Shown one piece after another: positions 63,012-64,000 of a stretch of DNA of 64,000 bases (position 1 is the first letter of the stretch; every line of letters starts with the position of its first letter). The notes under the pieces are model-generated. The model was given only the letters and a program-made list of their open reading frames with translations, had not been told where the DNA came from and did not search any database. Position numbers and translations under genes: made by a program. The stretch covers positions 62,001 to 126,000 of the forward strand of contig CAZMSH010000005.1 of assembly GCA_964568875.1 (NCBI GenBank). The letters run 5' to 3'. Source of the DNA: SLNP01 sp964568875. Lineage in GTDB: Bacteria; Bacteroidota; Bacteroidia; Bacteroidales; VadinHA17.

Positions 63012-63737
63012 CTATCTTCTGAGTTCGAAGTTTTTGCCGAGATATACTTTCCTTACGTGCTCATCATCAGCAAGTTGATCGGCAGTACCTGATTTCAGGA
63101 TATTGCCTTCAAAGAGCAGGTATGCCCTGTCGGTGATTGAAAGGGTTTCATGAACGTTATGATCAGTAATGAGAATACCAATATTTTTGTCCTTGAGGCT
63201 GGCCACAATTTCCTGAATATCCTCAACGGCTATCGGGTCGACACCTGCAAAAGGTTCATCAAGCAGGATAAATCTGGGTTTCAGTGACAGGGCCCTGGCT
63301 ATTTCAGTTCGTCTGCGTTCACCTCCGGAGAGCTGGTAGCCTTTGCTTTTTCTTATCCTGTTCAGTCCGAATTCAGACAACAACGTTTCCACTCTCTCTT
63401 TTTGTTCTTCGGCAGGCAAGCCTGACATTTCCAGCACCGCCTTGAGGTTGTCTTCAACCGACAGCTTTCTGAAGACTGATGGTTCCTGAGCAAGGTAGCC
63501 TATTCCTTTCCTGGCTCTCTTGTATACAGGCAGGTCTGTTATCTCTTCCTGGTCGAGAAATATTCTTCCCTCATTGGGCCTTATAAGGCCTACTATCATG
63601 TAGAAGGAGGTTGTCTTTCCGGCTCCGTTGGGGCCGAGAAGTCCAACAATCTCTCCCTGCTGAACCTCTATCGAAACATGATCGACAACGGTTCGCTTGC
63701 GGTATCTCTTAACCAGATTTTCGGTATATAGTCTCAT
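63012..63737 (-). CDS. lptB: LPS export ABC transporter ATP-binding protein LptB
   Basis: 241 residues. Walker A GPNGAGKTTSFYMIVGL (short form GPNGAGKTT, about 35-43), signature LSGGERRR, Walker B FILLDEPFAGVDP and H-switch LITDHNVHETL are all of the LptB type. It drives LPS extraction from the inner membrane with LptFG, which are not in this window. It follows tatC by 6 nt on the same strand. Confidence 0.95.
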   Translation of the reverse strand: MRLYTENLVKRYRKRTVVDHVSIEVQQGEIVGLLGPNGAGKTTSFYMIVGLIRPNEGRIFLDQEEITDLPVYKRARKGIGYLAQEPSVFRKLSVEDNLKAVLEMSGLPAEEQKERVETLLSEFGLNRIRKSKGYQLSGGERRRTEIARALSLKPRFILLDEPFAGVDPIAVEDIQEIVASLKDKNIGILITDHNVHETLSITDRAYLLFEGNILKSGTADQLADDEHVRKVYLGKNFELRR

Positions 63738-63743
63738 CTTTTC

Positions 63744-64000
63744 TTATAAAGAACTATTTTCGCCCCGGTCAGCTGCATATTCAGCCTCCCTCCGTTTGTC
63801 CTCCTCCAGCCGTTTTCTCTCCACCCTGCGCGAAATAACAATGCCCGCTTCGTATAGCACCAGCAGCGGAAGGCATACAAGCACCTGGCTGAAGATGTCA
63901 GGAGGCGTTATAATTGCAGCCAGCAGGAGTATAACCACTATAGAGTGCTTACGATATTTTTTCAGGAACACAGGGGTTACCAGTCCGATACGCGACAGGA
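63744..64000 (-). CDS. tatC: Sec-independent translocase subunit TatC, C-terminal part (runs off the window)
   Basis: The last 85 codons of TatC are visible and the frame is open to the window edge. RIGLVTPVFLKKYRKH and AAIITPPDIFSQVLVCLPLLVLYE are the fifth and sixth helices of TatC, cited by their parts TPPDIFSQ and LPLLVLYE. A charged tail of about 25 residues (ISRRVERKRLEEDKRR) follows. Membrane core of the twin-arginine export pathway. Confidence 0.93.
   Translation of the reverse strand, partial: LSRIGLVTPVFLKKYRKHSIVVILLLAAIITPPDIFSQVLVCLPLLVLYEAGIVISRRVERKRLEEDKRREAEYAADRGENSSL

Noticed and set aside
1..64000. CRISPR array or prophage
   Set aside because: No regularly spaced short repeats, no integrase, terminase or capsid genes were seen.

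Overview
The window is a chromosomal segment of a Bacteroidota bacterium, most likely of the order Bacteroidales or Marinilabiliales. The grounds are the -33/-7 promoter type TTG-N(17-23)-TAnnTTTG, the scarcity of Shine-Dalgarno sites, and family content: NVEALA protein, 6-bladed beta-propeller lipoproteins, DUF4369/TlpA pairs, GH97, tandem SiaB domains and GT3-type glycogen synthase. Two runs of 100 N mark scaffold joins, so this is a draft or metagenome assembly. All functional calls are made by reading the sequence; no database search was run.

Layout. 1-6050: a minus-strand efflux operon (TetR, TolC-like outer membrane factor, HlyD adaptor, two ABC ATPases, two ABC-2 permeases), resembling YbhGFSR with the double ATPase split into two genes. 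6170-17940: exported hydrolases (CocE/S15 enzyme, M6-like metalloprotease, serine-type sulfatase), a MORN-repeat protein, YifB/ComM ATPase, a protein of two SiaB-like domains and an LpxH-like phosphatase. 17945-20293: two TlpA/DUF4369 lipoproteins, one of which has lost the first Cys of its CxxC. 20492-29320: a glycogen operon (debranching enzyme with a gap, GT4 synthase, GH57 amylase, and a GT3 synthase fused to a GT35 phosphorylase). The branching enzyme lies 10 kb away at 39582-41630 on the other strand.

29321-39542 is an accessory island between the glycogen genes and the most interesting part of the window. It holds two versions of one module. Each begins with a conserved 50-nt block and, about 280 nt later, a 120-nt element that folds into stems and differs between copies only at predicted loop positions. 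Module A then has a beta-propeller lipoprotein, a SUMF1-fold protein, a deleted thioredoxin-like gene and a stub of a transglutaminase-like gene. Module B has a Cys-rich NVEALA protein, a beta-propeller lipoprotein, an intact thioredoxin-like lipoprotein, a split transglutaminase-like gene, a truncated O-antigen-ligase-like gene and an intact S26 signal peptidase. I read it as a secreted-protein system duplicated in tandem and now partly decaying.

41764-64000 is mainly housekeeping: ribF, ahcY, a Rieske-like lipoprotein, greA, a HIT protein, comF, ruvC, an S41 protease, a DMT exporter, serS, rpmA and rplU (with a long Lys/Ala/Glu repeat tail), a bifunctional nuclease, a NupC-type transporter, GH97, thyA and folA, then clpX, clpP and tig, tRNA-Leu(UAG), lptB and the end of tatC. 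The N-run inside tig is flanked by identical 55-nt sequences. Removing the Ns and one copy leaves exactly 451 codons, so the gap is an assembly artefact and tig is intact.
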